A DNA stretch of 47,627 nt, from the NCBI GenBank assembly GCA_902526865.1, contig CABZMK010000011.1, positions 1 through 47,627 of the forward strand, in the 5' to 3' direction. The first letter of the stretch is position 1. Each line of letters opens with the position of its first letter. A model generated the notes under the pieces. It was not told where the DNA came from, did no database searches, and saw only the letters and a program-made list of their open reading frames with translations. Source of the DNA: an uncultured Alphaproteobacteria bacterium. Its GTDB lineage: Bacteria > Pseudomonadota > Alphaproteobacteria > Methylaequorales > Methylaequoraceae. Positions 8,662 to 16,462 of this stretch are shown one piece after another. Made by a program: the position numbers and the translations under genes.

Positions 8662-10005
8662 CTATATTACGTTTTTTAAAGTAACTAACTCCTCCGCACA
8701 TGTTGGGTGGATTCCAATTGTTTTGTCAAGTTGACTTTTTGTCAAACCATTTACAACAGCAACTGAAAAACCTTGTATAATCTCTGCAGCATTTTCTCCT
8801 ACATAATGTAAACCAACTATCTTGTCATTTGAAGCATTAGTAATTAATTTAATTAGAACTTTTTCCTTTGATTTTGACATTGAGAATTTAAGAGATCGAA
8901 ATTGAGATTTATAAACTTTGATTTTTTTATAAATCTTTTTAGCTTCATTTTCAGAGCAACCGACAAATGCATAATTTGGATTAGAAAATACAGCAGTTGG
9001 AATGTTTTTATAGTTAAACTTCTTTTTATTAGTAGACTTAAGATTATTTACAAAAGTCATTGCTTCTGAAATGGCAACCGGTGTAAGTTGTACTTTGTCT
9101 ATGACATCCCCAATAGCGTAAATATTTTTAACGGATGTTTTAAATAAATCATCAGTATGAATGGCACCTTTTAAATTGAGTTTAATTTTCGCATTTTCAA
9201 TTTTCAATTTTGATATATTTGGAACACGGCCCAAAGCTCCCATAACTTTTTCATATCTTCTGGTTTTATTTTTAAAAAAAACTTGATAACTTTTTCCTTT
9301 TAACTGAATTTTCTGGGGAAAATCTTCTACTATTATTTTTACACCTTTTTCTTGCATTTGTTGCATTATAAATTGAGATATCTCTTTATCAAAATCACTT
9401 AATATCCTTTTACCTCTTACACATAAAGATGTGTTAACACCCAATCCATTGAAAATTGAAGCAAATTCGACTGCAATATATCCCCCCCCCATAATTAAAA
9501 TATTTTTGGGTAATTTTTTTAAATCAAATGCCTCATCTGATGACAAGATATTTACATTGCTAAATTTATTGAGTTCCTTTGGTTTAGTACCAACTGCAAT
9601 CAAAATATTTTTTGATTGAATATATTTTTTTCCAACTTTTAAAGTGTTTTGATCGACAAATTCAGCATAATCTTCAAAGATTTTTACTTTTGAGTTTTCA
9701 AGTAAATTTTGATAGATACTATTAAGCCTAAAAAGTTCTTTCTTTTTATTTTTAACAAGTTTGTTCCAACTAAATTTTGACTTATCGATTTTCCAACCAA
9801 ATGATCCCATTAAGTTTAATTCCTCACTGTAATGAGAAGCAAATGAATAGAGTTTTTTAGGAATACATCCTTTATTTACACAAGTACCTCCAAGGAGAGA
9901 CCCCTCTGCTATGCCTGTATTTATTCCAAGCGAAGAAGCGTATCGCGCTGCCCTTACGCCACCCGATCCGCCGCCAATTACAAATAAATCAAACTTTGAA
10001 GTCAT
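8662..10005 (-). CDS. gor: Glutathione-disulfide reductase
   Basis: This is a 447-residue pyridine nucleotide-disulfide oxidoreductase. The FAD-binding GGGSGG lies at 11-16 and the redox pair Cys42/Cys47 sits in GGTCVNKGCIPKK. The NAD(P)-binding MGGGYIAVEFA and the second FAD motif AIGDV are present. The C-terminal catalytic His433 is in GIHPTCAEE. The HPTCAEE ending and the CVNKGC spacing fit glutathione reductase better than dihydrolipoamide dehydrogenase. It probably maintains reduced glutathione, consistent with the grxD system nearby. A run of nine C on the plus strand (9482-9490) encodes the glycines of the NAD(P) motif, which is unusual in this AT-rich background. Confidence 0.93.
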   Translation of the reverse strand: MTSKFDLFVIGGGSGGVRAARYASSLGINTGIAEGSLLGGTCVNKGCIPKKLYSFASHYSEELNLMGSFGWKIDKSKFSWNKLVKNKKKELFRLNSIYQNLLENSKVKIFEDYAEFVDQNTLKVGKKYIQSKNILIAVGTKPKELNKFSNVNILSSDEAFDLKKLPKNILIMGGGYIAVEFASIFNGLGVNTSLCVRGKRILSDFDKEISQFIMQQMQEKGVKIIVEDFPQKIQLKGKSYQVFFKNKTRRYEKVMGALGRVPNISKLKIENAKIKLNLKGAIHTDDLFKTSVKNIYAIGDVIDKVQLTPVAISEAMTFVNNLKSTNKKKFNYKNIPTAVFSNPNYAFVGCSENEAKKIYKKIKVYKSQFRSLKFSMSKSKEKVLIKLITNASNDKIVGLHYVGENAAEIIQGFSVAVVNGLTKSQLDKTIGIHPTCAEELVTLKNVI

Positions 10006-10081
10006 ATAATTTTATTCTTTATGTAAGTCAAATAATACTAATATTATTCTGTTTTATTAATAAATTCATTAGATATACAAA

Positions 10082-10109
10082 AAAAAAGGGGTGTTACCAC
10101 CCCTTTTTT
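10082..10109. terminator. Bidirectional rho-independent terminator
   Basis: The six-base stem GGGGTG/CACCCC (10088-10093 with 10098-10103) closes a TTAC loop. It is flanked by A6 and T6, which extend the stem and give a U-run on either strand. It lies about 65 nt beyond the stop of the FMN reductase gene (minus strand) and before gor, so its main job is probably to end the transcript coming from cysS through the FMN reductase gene. It is the clearest terminator in the window. Confidence 0.85.
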
Positions 10110-10174
10110 GCAGTTAATGGAAAGCAAGCTTGCATAATACTTAACGACTTAAAAAAAAATTCTTTACCACTTTT

Positions 10175-10693
10175 TCAAATATTTTTACAAAAACTATCTA
10201 AAACCGAACAGAATTCTTTTTTTTGAATTTCTCTAGATTTTGTCTGAATCAGTGATTCTCGAAAAACCCTGGATCCAAGGTAATTTAGCTGTATTCGAAA
10301 CCCCTCAATAAAATTTTTTCCATTGCCTCCAGAAGAAGTACATATTAGTGATGGTTTATCTTTAAACCCCTCTTTCCAATCTTCAGTGGCTCTACTAATC
10401 CATGCTATTGCATTAGTAACAATGGGTGATATACCCCCATTATACTCTGGACTGCACCATATAATTGCATTAGAGGAGCAAATCAAATTTTTAGATTTCT
10501 CAATATTTTGTGGAAACGACCGATTTTTTTTAAACTTTTCTTCAAGTGTTGGAGTGTAAAGAGGTAAATCAAAATCTTCTAATGAGACGACTTCGCAATT
10601 TAAATCTTTTGTTTCTTTGATATAACTCTTAATACTTTTCGACAAATCAAAGTTAGAGTTTTTTGTAGATGATATTATTAACAGTTTTGACAT
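10175..10693 (-). CDS. NAD(P)H-dependent FMN reductase family protein
   Basis: This is a 172-residue flavodoxin-like protein. It has the LLIISSTKNSN phosphate-binding start and the WCSPEYNGGISPIVTNAIAW loop characteristic of NADPH-dependent FMN reductases (SsuE, ChrR and ArsH-like group). Such enzymes reduce FMN, quinones or metal ions in the cytosol; the particular substrate cannot be inferred. The length is slightly shorter than typical members. The gene is the last of a minus-strand run and is followed by the terminator at 10082-10109. It starts 15 nt after the DUF2237 gene, suggesting cotranscription. Confidence 0.82.
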   Translation of the reverse strand: MSKLLIISSTKNSNFDLSKSIKSYIKETKDLNCEVVSLEDFDLPLYTPTLEEKFKKNRSFPQNIEKSKNLICSSNAIIWCSPEYNGGISPIVTNAIAWISRATEDWKEGFKDKPSLICTSSGGNGKNFIEGFRIQLNYLGSRVFRESLIQTKSREIQKKEFCSVLDSFCKNI

Positions 10694-10708
10694 TTCAAGA
10701 TAATAATT

Positions 10709-11086
10709 TTAGTTTAAATCTATTGCAAACTTTTTTAAAATTTTGAGGTCAATAATTTTTAAAACGTGGATGTGTGTTGCTGCAAGAACAATGGGTGTTG
10801 CACAGGATTGATTGTATGCTTCCATCCACCTACCAGCGCATACACACCATCTATCTTGCGGCTTCAATCCAGGGAAATTCATTTCTTTTTTTGGAGTAAT
10901 CAAGTCATTTCCTTTGGAGAATTGAAATTCTAAAAATTTTTCATTAAGAATAGCACAAATGAGATGTTTGCCGTAATCACTTTCATAAGCATCACAACAA
11001 CCATTTCTTTTATATCCAGTCAGAGGTTTTTTTGAGCAAGTAATTAATTTATCACCTAAAACATTTAATTGAATCTTCTCCTTCAT
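10709..11086 (-). CDS. DUF2237 family protein
   Basis: The 125-residue protein matches the DUF2237 pattern throughout: QLNVLGDKL, a PLTGYKRNGCC segment, FLEFQFSKGNDL, the core FPGLKPQDRWCVCAGRW, and a C-terminal VLAATHIHVLK. Several cysteines are conserved (paired CC, then CVC). Members are widespread in marine and photosynthetic bacteria, and the function is not known. It is cytosolic, with no signal peptide or membrane segment. The gene is directly adjacent to the YidD-GNAT gene (next base) and 15 nt upstream of the FMN reductase gene, so all three are likely in one transcript with cysS. Confidence 0.88.
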   Translation of the reverse strand: MKEKIQLNVLGDKLITCSKKPLTGYKRNGCCDAYESDYGKHLICAILNEKFLEFQFSKGNDLITPKKEMNFPGLKPQDRWCVCAGRWMEAYNQSCATPIVLAATHIHVLKIIDLKILKKFAIDLN

Positions 11087-11755
11087 TTACAACTTTCTAA
11101 TTAACTTTTTATGATCACCTAGTAAATTTATACTAAATGTTTTACCAATTTCGTTGAATTTATTCTTCTTATAAAAATCAATTACATTAATTCTTGAATT
11201 ACACCACATTAAATTTATATTTTCTTTTTTCAATTTAGAACTTACTTTATCTATTAAAAGAGAACCATAACCTTTTTTCAATTCTTTTTGAACCGTAAAC
11301 ATTCCTCTTAACTGAGCTGATTTTTTTTTTTTATTTATTGCATGCTCAATAATTGTTAGAGCTGAAACTAAGCTTTCGTTTTTAAAGATGGCATAATGTT
11401 TTGTATTTGGATAATTGTCTTCTTTATAATCTGCCAAGGAATTTGGAAGATCTCTATATAAGTTTTTCTGTCTTAGTTTTTTGATCTGCGAGGATGTTAC
11501 TCTTTTAAATTTTATATTTTCTTTAACTGGATCAAAACCACTTTTACCAAAGGGATGACAGTCCTTAATTCTCATAAAACTATAAAAAATCCCTCTAAAA
11601 AAACCAAATCTTTTTAGAGACTCCAAACAATATTGTGAACAGGTTGGATAAAATCTGCAATTATTTGAGAGAAGTGGAGAAATAAAAATTTGATAAAACT
11701 TTATAGAAAGAATTAATCCCGAAATCAAAGGGTTCTTTATTTTGACTTTGTCCAT
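11087..11755 (-). CDS. yidD: YidD-GNAT fusion: membrane insertion efficiency factor plus acetyltransferase domain
   Basis: This single 222-residue frame has two parts. Residues 1-78 are YidD, with the family signature ISPLLSNNCRFYPTCSQYCL and ending CHPFGKSGFDPV. YidD is a small membrane-associated protein that aids YidC-dependent insertion and normally stops at about 70-85 residues. Residues about 82-222 look like a GNAT N-acyltransferase: a strand LRGMFTVQ, the acyl-CoA loop KKGYGSLLI (161-168) and a C-terminal DFYKKNKFNEIG, the usual GNAT ending. No stop or frameshift separates them. The start overlaps cysS by 19 nt. The symbol applies to the first domain only; the acetyl acceptor is unknown. 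Confidence 0.85.
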   Translation of the reverse strand: MDKVKIKNPLISGLILSIKFYQIFISPLLSNNCRFYPTCSQYCLESLKRFGFFRGIFYSFMRIKDCHPFGKSGFDPVKENIKFKRVTSSQIKKLRQKNLYRDLPNSLADYKEDNYPNTKHYAIFKNESLVSALTIIEHAINKKKKSAQLRGMFTVQKELKKGYGSLLIDKVSSKLKKENINLMWCNSRINVIDFYKKNKFNEIGKTFSINLLGDHKKLIRKL

Positions 11756-13116
11756 ACTGTTCCGTCTTTGGTGTCTTCTATTTCGATATTTTTGTTTTTT
11801 AAGTTTTGGCGAATTTCATCAGCTTTTTCAAAATTTTTTAGTTTTCTTGCTTCATTTCTTTCATTTATTAACTTTTTAATTAAAGTGTCATCAAAATCTT
11901 CGTCATTTTCATTTTCTTTATACAATCCTAATAAAGTCAAAGCTTCAAAAGTAGCATGAGTAATCTTTTGTCTGTCTTCATGATTTTTTTCTTTTATTTT
12001 ATTTAGATTTTTTCCAATGATACTTAGGGCTTTTGGAGTATTCAAATCATCAAAAAGAGAATTTTGAAATTCTTCATAAAATTCATTTTTATTTATGTCA
12101 AATATTTTAAAATCTTTAACTTTAATTTTTTCAAATTTTTTTTTTATTCTTAATAATGTTTTTTTAGATTGCTCAAGAATATCCTTATTCCAATTCAATG
12201 GTTGTCTGTAATGTGCACTCAAGAGACTTAATCTTATGGTTTCTCCGTTATATTTCTTTAGCAAATCATTGACTAGTTGGATATTTCCAAGAGATTTTGA
12301 CATTTTTTCTCCATTCAATGTCACAAACCCATTATGAAACCAGTATTTGCTAAAATTTTCAGGCTCAGAATTAGGTTTAAATGCAGAGCAACTCTGCGCA
12401 ATTTCATTCTCATGGTGAGGAAAAGTTAAATCAACACCTCCACAGTGAATATCAAACGGAGTATCAAGACATTTTTTAGACATTGTACTACATTCAATAT
12501 GCCAGCCAGGTCTTCCTCTTCCCCATGGTGAGTTCCAACCTGGTTGTTCATCTTTACTTGGTTTCCACAAAATAAAGTCTCTAGCATTTTGTTTAAAATC
12601 TGCAATTTCTATTCTTGATCCTTCCAATTGTTCTTCGAGAGTTCTTCTTGAAAGTTTTCCATAATGTTTGTAACTTTCAACTTTGAACATAACATGATTA
12701 TTCATTACATAAGCGCATTCATTTTTTATAAGTTTGTCAATCATTAAAATCATATCATCTATATGATCAGTTGCCTTTGGCTGAATATCTGGGGGACTAA
12801 CGTTTAGCGATAGCATTTCATTATTATAAATTTTGCTAAACTTATTTGTTAATTCTTTGAAAGGAATTTTCAATTTTTTCGACTCATTTATTATTTTATC
12901 ATCGATATCAGTTATATTTGAAACAAATAATACATTTTTGTATTTTTTTTTTAATACCCTCACTAAAAGATCGGTAACAACTGCCATCCTAGCATTTCCA
13001 ATATGTGCATAATCATATACTGTAGGTCCGCAAGCATAAATTCTTACTTTATTGGCATCAATTGGAATAAACTCTCTTTTCTTTCTTGAAAGACTATCAA
13101 AGATAAAAATATCCAT
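11737..13116 (-). CDS. cysS: Cysteinyl-tRNA synthetase
   Basis: This is a 459-residue class I synthetase. The zinc ligand Cys29 and HIGN motif (38-41) lie in YACGPTVYDYAHIGNARM. Further zinc-site segments are GWHIECSTMS and HHENEIAQS, and the KMSKSLGN loop follows. The C-terminal DALR-type helical domain (about 330-459) is complete. The length is normal. It lies downstream of two small overlapping genes and upstream of the YidD-GNAT gene, which begins inside its last codons. It marks the housekeeping edge of the variable region at 13.1-20.8 kb. Confidence 0.97.
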   Translation of the reverse strand: MDIFIFDSLSRKKREFIPIDANKVRIYACGPTVYDYAHIGNARMAVVTDLLVRVLKKKYKNVLFVSNITDIDDKIINESKKLKIPFKELTNKFSKIYNNEMLSLNVSPPDIQPKATDHIDDMILMIDKLIKNECAYVMNNHVMFKVESYKHYGKLSRRTLEEQLEGSRIEIADFKQNARDFILWKPSKDEQPGWNSPWGRGRPGWHIECSTMSKKCLDTPFDIHCGGVDLTFPHHENEIAQSCSAFKPNSEPENFSKYWFHNGFVTLNGEKMSKSLGNIQLVNDLLKKYNGETIRLSLLSAHYRQPLNWNKDILEQSKKTLLRIKKKFEKIKVKDFKIFDINKNEFYEEFQNSLFDDLNTPKALSIIGKNLNKIKEKNHEDRQKITHATFEALTLLGLYKENENDEDFDDTLIKKLINERNEARKLKNFEKADEIRQNLKNKNIEIEDTKDGTVWTKSK

Positions 13117-13121
13117 CAGAA

Positions 13122-13307
13122 TTACTTTGTACTTAATTTTTTTATTTTTTCTCTAAAAAGATCATCAATTTGAAAAAAAAATCCGTTCTCCTCATGAATT
13201 GATACCCCATGAGCATGATATTCATTAATATGACTAATAAATTGCTCAATATCATCTATAAAGTAGATCCTATTGTTTAAATCTTTGACTTTAATACTTT
13301 TACCCAT
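13122..13307 (-). CDS. Small hypothetical protein paired with a DUF4177-like gene
   Basis: The 61-residue product opens MGKSIKVKDLNNRIYF and contains an acidic, aromatic C-terminal half (GFFFQIDDLFREKI). I do not recognise a family. There is no signal peptide, so it is probably cytosolic. I chose the ATG at 13305-13307 because it overlaps the upstream gene's stop by 8 nt (ATGGGTAA), a layout typical of translational coupling. A longer form starting at 13346 (74 residues) would overlap the upstream gene by 47 nt and is less likely. It lies 5 nt before cysS on the same strand. Confidence 0.6.
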   Translation of the reverse strand: MGKSIKVKDLNNRIYFIDDIEQFISHINEYHAHGVSIHEENGFFFQIDDLFREKIKKLSTK

Positions 13308-13500
13308 TTTTTTTAAAAATGTATCTAAACCTTGAGCTTTTTCCATCTTTGTTAGTATTATTTTCTCCCATATCTATTACTTCAATTAATTCAAAACCCT
13401 TTTTTCCAAGTTCGTTAATAAATTCCTCCACACTTGAATAACTATGATGATCAATATTAATATAATCTACAACTTTATATTGAAATCTATCTACTACCAT
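13300..13500 (-). CDS. DUF4177-like small protein
   Basis: The 66-residue protein has the layout of DUF4177: an N-terminal FQYKVVDY strand, a helix EEFINELGKKGFELIEV with the telling GKKGFEL turn, and a closing RYIFKKN strand. Members are short, probably cytosolic, and of unknown function. It appears to be the first gene of a run that continues through the overlapping 61-residue gene into cysS. The divergent space to the 163-residue secreted-protein gene at 13.5 kb is only about 36 nt. Confidence 0.7.
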   Translation of the reverse strand: MVVDRFQYKVVDYINIDHHSYSSVEEFINELGKKGFELIEVIDMGENNTNKDGKSSRFRYIFKKNG

Positions 13501-13536
13501 TGTTCTTGTGAAAAACTCCTTTTTTTATTTATACTA

Positions 13537-14028
13537 TCATTTACATTTACCAATTAAAGAATGTAATGTTTTATTGTTTCTCCCATTTTTTGTAAATTCT
13601 TCAAACTTTGATGAATACATAAAATTGCCATTAAAATCTAAACTAAAAACTTTGTCATTTTCTGGAACACCAATACAATTAAAATCGTTATCTTCTATCT
13701 TAGAGTTCCTTAAATCATAAACCCAGGAACAATGCATTGGGATAGGGTAACCAGATGACTTTATAATTACAATCTCAAAAAAATGAGAAGTTTGAGGAGA
13801 ATGATTTTTTTTTAATTTATTCTTTTCCTGTAAAATAATATCACTCCGATTTCTTGATAGTCTAATTTTAAATTTTTTTAGATGTAAATAATCTAGTATC
13901 TTTTCATAATCTTTACCTAAGAAATTTAAACCTATGTTATCATTTGTATTACAGTTCAGTATTTCCTCAGAAAAAACAAATGGTGAAAGAAAAAAAAGTG
14001 GAATTAAAAATTTAATAAACAGAATCAA
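13537..14028 (-). CDS. Secreted hypothetical protein, 163 aa
   Basis: A hydrophobic N-terminus (residues 2-20, FIKFLIPLFFLSPFVFSEE) reads as a Sec signal peptide with likely cleavage near residue 20. This leaves a periplasmic protein of about 143 residues. Four or five cysteines are present: NCN just after the signal, HCSW, FNCIG and the last residues GKCK, suggesting disulfides. I recognise no family. The gene overlaps the preceding secreted-protein gene by 4 nt (ATGA), so the two are translated from one message. Both belong to the set of short exported proteins in the cysS-glmS region. Confidence 0.65.
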   Translation of the reverse strand: MILFIKFLIPLFFLSPFVFSEEILNCNTNDNIGLNFLGKDYEKILDYLHLKKFKIRLSRNRSDIILQEKNKLKKNHSPQTSHFFEIVIIKSSGYPIPMHCSWVYDLRNSKIEDNDFNCIGVPENDKVFSLDFNGNFMYSSKFEEFTKNGRNNKTLHSLIGKCK

Positions 14029-14435
14029 ATCCTATTTTTTTCCTTCCTGTCTTCTTTTATACTTTTAATTCTCTCTTGCAATAAAATTAAAGGATCTCCA
14101 AGTGTAGTTCTACACGATTTATTTCCTAAAACTAACCTTGATCTATTAATTACAAATTCAATTTTGTTATTTTTACTAATTATTATATTTCTGATATTAG
14201 TTCTGTATTTTCTATTATATTGATAGATTTCATAGATTGCTTTATTTAATGAATACATCTTTACTTCATTATTTTTCAAAAACTTTATACCCCAGTCCTC
14301 AACGCTTAGAGAGTCATTGTAACAAATTAAATTTTTTCCTTTTAAATCATCATCGTGTGGATCTTTGGGATTATCCTTTGCTTCTAAAATACTAAATGAA
14401 AACAAAAAATATGTTAGCAATATCAATAATTTCAT
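14025..14435 (-). CDS. Small secreted protein of the Cys-pair family, 136 aa
   Basis: I start this gene at the ATG at 14433-14435, giving MKLLILLTYFLFSFS as a clear signal peptide; upstream in-frame codons lack coding character and run under the divergent gene at 14522. The mature part has a GKNLICYND strand, WGIKFLKNNEVKMY, YRTNIRNIIISK, and an RLVLGNKSCRT ending. The arrangement is one cysteine near the start, a G-x-x-F-hydrophobic strand, a Tyr-rich middle and a closing cysteine. I associate it from memory with many small exported proteins in marine alphaproteobacterial genomes. The gene at 18.4 kb shows the same plan. Function is unknown. Confidence 0.65.
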   Translation of the reverse strand: MKLLILLTYFLFSFSILEAKDNPKDPHDDDLKGKNLICYNDSLSVEDWGIKFLKNNEVKMYSLNKAIYEIYQYNRKYRTNIRNIIISKNNKIEFVINRSRLVLGNKSCRTTLGDPLILLQERIKSIKEDRKEKNRI

Positions 14436-14521
14436 CCAATTATAATTTATCTTTTTTTTTTTTGTGTCAAGTTTACTTATATTTGTTTGAAAAAAACACA
14501 AACATATTTTAATCTCTAACA

Positions 14522-14917
14522 ATGAAAAAATTAATTGTACTTTTTTTACTAGTATATTTTTTAAATCCAATGTCTTCAAATGCAGAGTGGATCAAACTTT
14601 TTACAATAAGTGAAGGAGATTTGTTTTTAGACAGTTCGTCGATAATAAGGAAGAAGAATCGAATTTTTTACAGCCAACTAGTCAATTATAACAAAAAAAA
14701 AACTAATAACGTTTTTTCTTTTGTTTCACATTCAGAGCTTGACTGTAATAATTTAATGATTAGAGACTTAAACTATGAACTTTATAGTAAAAGAATGGGA
14801 CAAGGTAAAAATTTTTATACTGGAAACCCCAGTAAAAAGTGGAAGAAATTTGCAAATGGTACTAGTGCTCACTTAGTAAACAAATTGCTTTGTGAGAGAG
14901 TTTATAAAAATAACTAA
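14522..14917 (+). CDS. Exported protein resembling surface-adhesin E
   Basis: The 131-residue product has a signal peptide (MKKLIVLFLLVYF...SSNAEW, cleavage near residue 21). Its short mature domain resembles the Adhesin_E family (PF16747 type): an EWIKL start, FLDSSSIIRKK, a central SELDCN with a conserved cysteine, and a terminal LLCERVY with the second cysteine. In Haemophilus the named member binds host proteins, but in free-living bacteria the role is unknown and probably different. The gene is divergent from the secreted-protein pair on the minus strand, with about 86 nt between starts, and precedes the DUF2784 gene by 30 nt. Confidence 0.65.
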   Translation: MKKLIVLFLLVYFLNPMSSNAEWIKLFTISEGDLFLDSSSIIRKKNRIFYSQLVNYNKKKTNNVFSFVSHSELDCNNLMIRDLNYELYSKRMGQGKNFYTGNPSKKWKKFANGTSAHLVNKLLCERVYKNN

Positions 14918-14947
14918 TTTATAAACATACCTATAAATTTTAGTTAA

Positions 14948-15337
14948 ATGACACAAGAAAATTTTGCAGATTTAGTTTTAATTTTTCATTTTGGAATAGT
15001 CATTTTTATCATCAGTTTATTTGTAATTATTCCTGTCGGATATAAATTTGAGTGGAAGTGGCCTAGAAATAGGAAATTAAGGTCAACTCATTTGTTTTTA
15101 ATCTTTCTCGTCACTACAGAAACAGTTTTTGGTCTTACATGTCCATTGACATTAATTGAACATAATTTACGGGGTATTTTTGTTTCCAATACATTTGTAA
15201 CTAGTTGGTTGCAAAACTTGCTTTATTGGAATTTTCCAAAAGAATTCTTTTTGATTAGTTATATTCTTTGTCTGATGTGGACAATTTTTATGTGGAAAAG
15301 GTTCCCTCCTTGTAATAAAAAAAATGTAACCAGATAA
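14948..15337 (+). CDS. DUF2784 family membrane protein
   Basis: The 129-residue protein has three or four hydrophobic segments (about 8-28, 48-66 and 95-113) and the DUF2784 layout: FADLVLIFHFGIVIF at the start and GLTCPLTLIEHNLR in the middle, followed by a second membrane hairpin. The CPLTLIE motif is the family's signature. It is an inner-membrane protein of unknown function. It follows the adhesin-E-like gene on the same strand at 30 nt and may be cotranscribed with it. Confidence 0.85.
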   Translation: MTQENFADLVLIFHFGIVIFIISLFVIIPVGYKFEWKWPRNRKLRSTHLFLIFLVTTETVFGLTCPLTLIEHNLRGIFVSNTFVTSWLQNLLYWNFPKEFFLISYILCLMWTIFMWKRFPPCNKKNVTR

Positions 15338-15345
15338 GGAATAAT

Positions 15346-15462
15346 CTATATTTTCTTGTTAAATAAAGGTTGTTCCATTCTGTTAATTTTTTTTATTGTA
15401 CTACTGTAAATTCCGTAAATTATTAATATAAGAATTATAATTAATGGTAAAAACTTTTTCAC
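15346..15462 (-). CDS. Micro-ORF: 38-aa single-pass membrane peptide
   Basis: On the minus strand a GTG at 15460-15462 opens a 38-codon frame. It reads KKFLPLIIILILIIYGIY for its first half, a single membrane segment, followed by a basic tail (KKINRMEQ). An AGGA lies 9 nt before the GTG, a fair ribosome binding site. Several such peptides occur in this region. The composition alone could arise by chance in AT-rich DNA, so the binding site is the main support. Confidence 0.4.
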   Translation of the reverse strand: MKKFLPLIIILILIIYGIYSSTIKKINRMEQPLFNKKI

Positions 15463-15534
15463 TTTAATTTATCCTTTTCATTATTACCAAAACTTTGCTC
15501 TTTAAAACAAAAAAAAATTATTTATCATTAAGTC

Positions 15535-15714
15535 ATGGATAATAAAATTTCATTAGATAAATTTTGTGACATTCTTGTTAAAATAAACTTAGATTTTACT
15601 GACTATATACTAGAAGAATGGGAATCTGAAGAAACCGGTAATACCAAGCTTGAGGGTTTAACTGAAAATGAATGGCTAAATTTGTATATTAACTATATCA
15701 AAAAAGAAAGATAA
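15535..15714 (+). CDS. Small acidic hypothetical protein, 59 aa
   Basis: An ATG-started 59-codon frame occupies part of an otherwise gene-free stretch. The product is acidic with two tryptophans (ILEEWESEETGN and ENEWLNLYINYI) and has balanced codon use (GAC, ACC, GGT, CTT, GAG) that looks coding rather than random. It has no signal peptide or membrane segment and I recognise no family. The remainder of 15338-15899 shows only the micro-ORF at 15346-15462 and AT-rich sequence. Confidence 0.5.
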   Translation: MDNKISLDKFCDILVKINLDFTDYILEEWESEETGNTKLEGLTENEWLNLYINYIKKER

Positions 15715-15899
15715 CTTTTTGACTTTAATGAGTTTCTTATTGAAGTATAAAGATACTAAAACAAAAATTTATGTGTAAAAGATTTGTTGTGGCTTTTACT
15801 AAATATATCTAAACATCGCTAGGCTTTGCAAATTTTATAAAACTAGAAATTGCATTATAAAAACCTTTTTAATTATAATTTTGGTATTTATAAATTAGA

Positions 15900-16346
15900 T
15901 TATAATGATCCCTCTAAAATATATTTCAAAATTCTTACAACTTGATGTTGATCGGTTGCCACTGCAGAGGCTGAAGCATCGACTTCTTTTAGTGCATGTT
16001 GATGCTCATCATTATGTATAACAATGATAGACTTATTTAAAGCTGAAGCATAACCTGCATCAAACGCAGCATTCCATTGTCTATATTTTTCTCCGAATTT
16101 TACAACAACAACATCACAATCTTTTATTGATTTTTTTGTTTTAATAGAATTAATTTTGGCACCTTTATTATCTTTCCAAAAATTTTTTTCTTCGTCACCT
16201 AAAATTTCTACACCACAATTGTCTGAAGCATCATGATTAGTAACAGGTGAAGAAAACTTTATTTTTAAATTCTCTTTCTGACAAAGATCAATTATTTCTT
16301 CACGCCAATTAGTATGGATTTCTCCTGATAGATATACACTTAACAT
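15900..16346 (-). CDS. YtoQ family protein
   Basis: The 148-residue protein matches YtoQ along its whole length. It has VYLSGEIHTNWREEI at the start, a SPVTNHDASDNCG segment, the DVVVVKFGEKYRQWNAAFDAGYA block, and HQHALKEVDASASAV near the end. The fold is related to nucleoside 2-deoxyribosyltransferase-like proteins, seen in the phosphate-loop-like LSGEIH and the acidic helix; the reaction is not known. It is cytosolic. The gene is divergent from the M23 peptidase gene with about 115 nt between them. Confidence 0.88.
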   Translation of the reverse strand: MLSVYLSGEIHTNWREEIIDLCQKENLKIKFSSPVTNHDASDNCGVEILGDEEKNFWKDNKGAKINSIKTKKSIKDCDVVVVKFGEKYRQWNAAFDAGYASALNKSIIVIHNDEHQHALKEVDASASAVATDQHQVVRILKYILEGSL

Positions 16347-16462
16347 CTAATAAGCCTTTCAAATGAATTCATCAAATTGTTAATTTAAATTTTTAATAAA
16401 AAACTAATTTAATTCAATCAATTTTTTCTTTATAAAATTAATATAAATATTATATTAATATT

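Noticed and set aside
14436-14579. N-terminal extension of the 136-aa secreted protein
   Set aside because: It would place 48 low-complexity residues ahead of a clear signal peptide and overlap the divergent adhesin-E-like gene.
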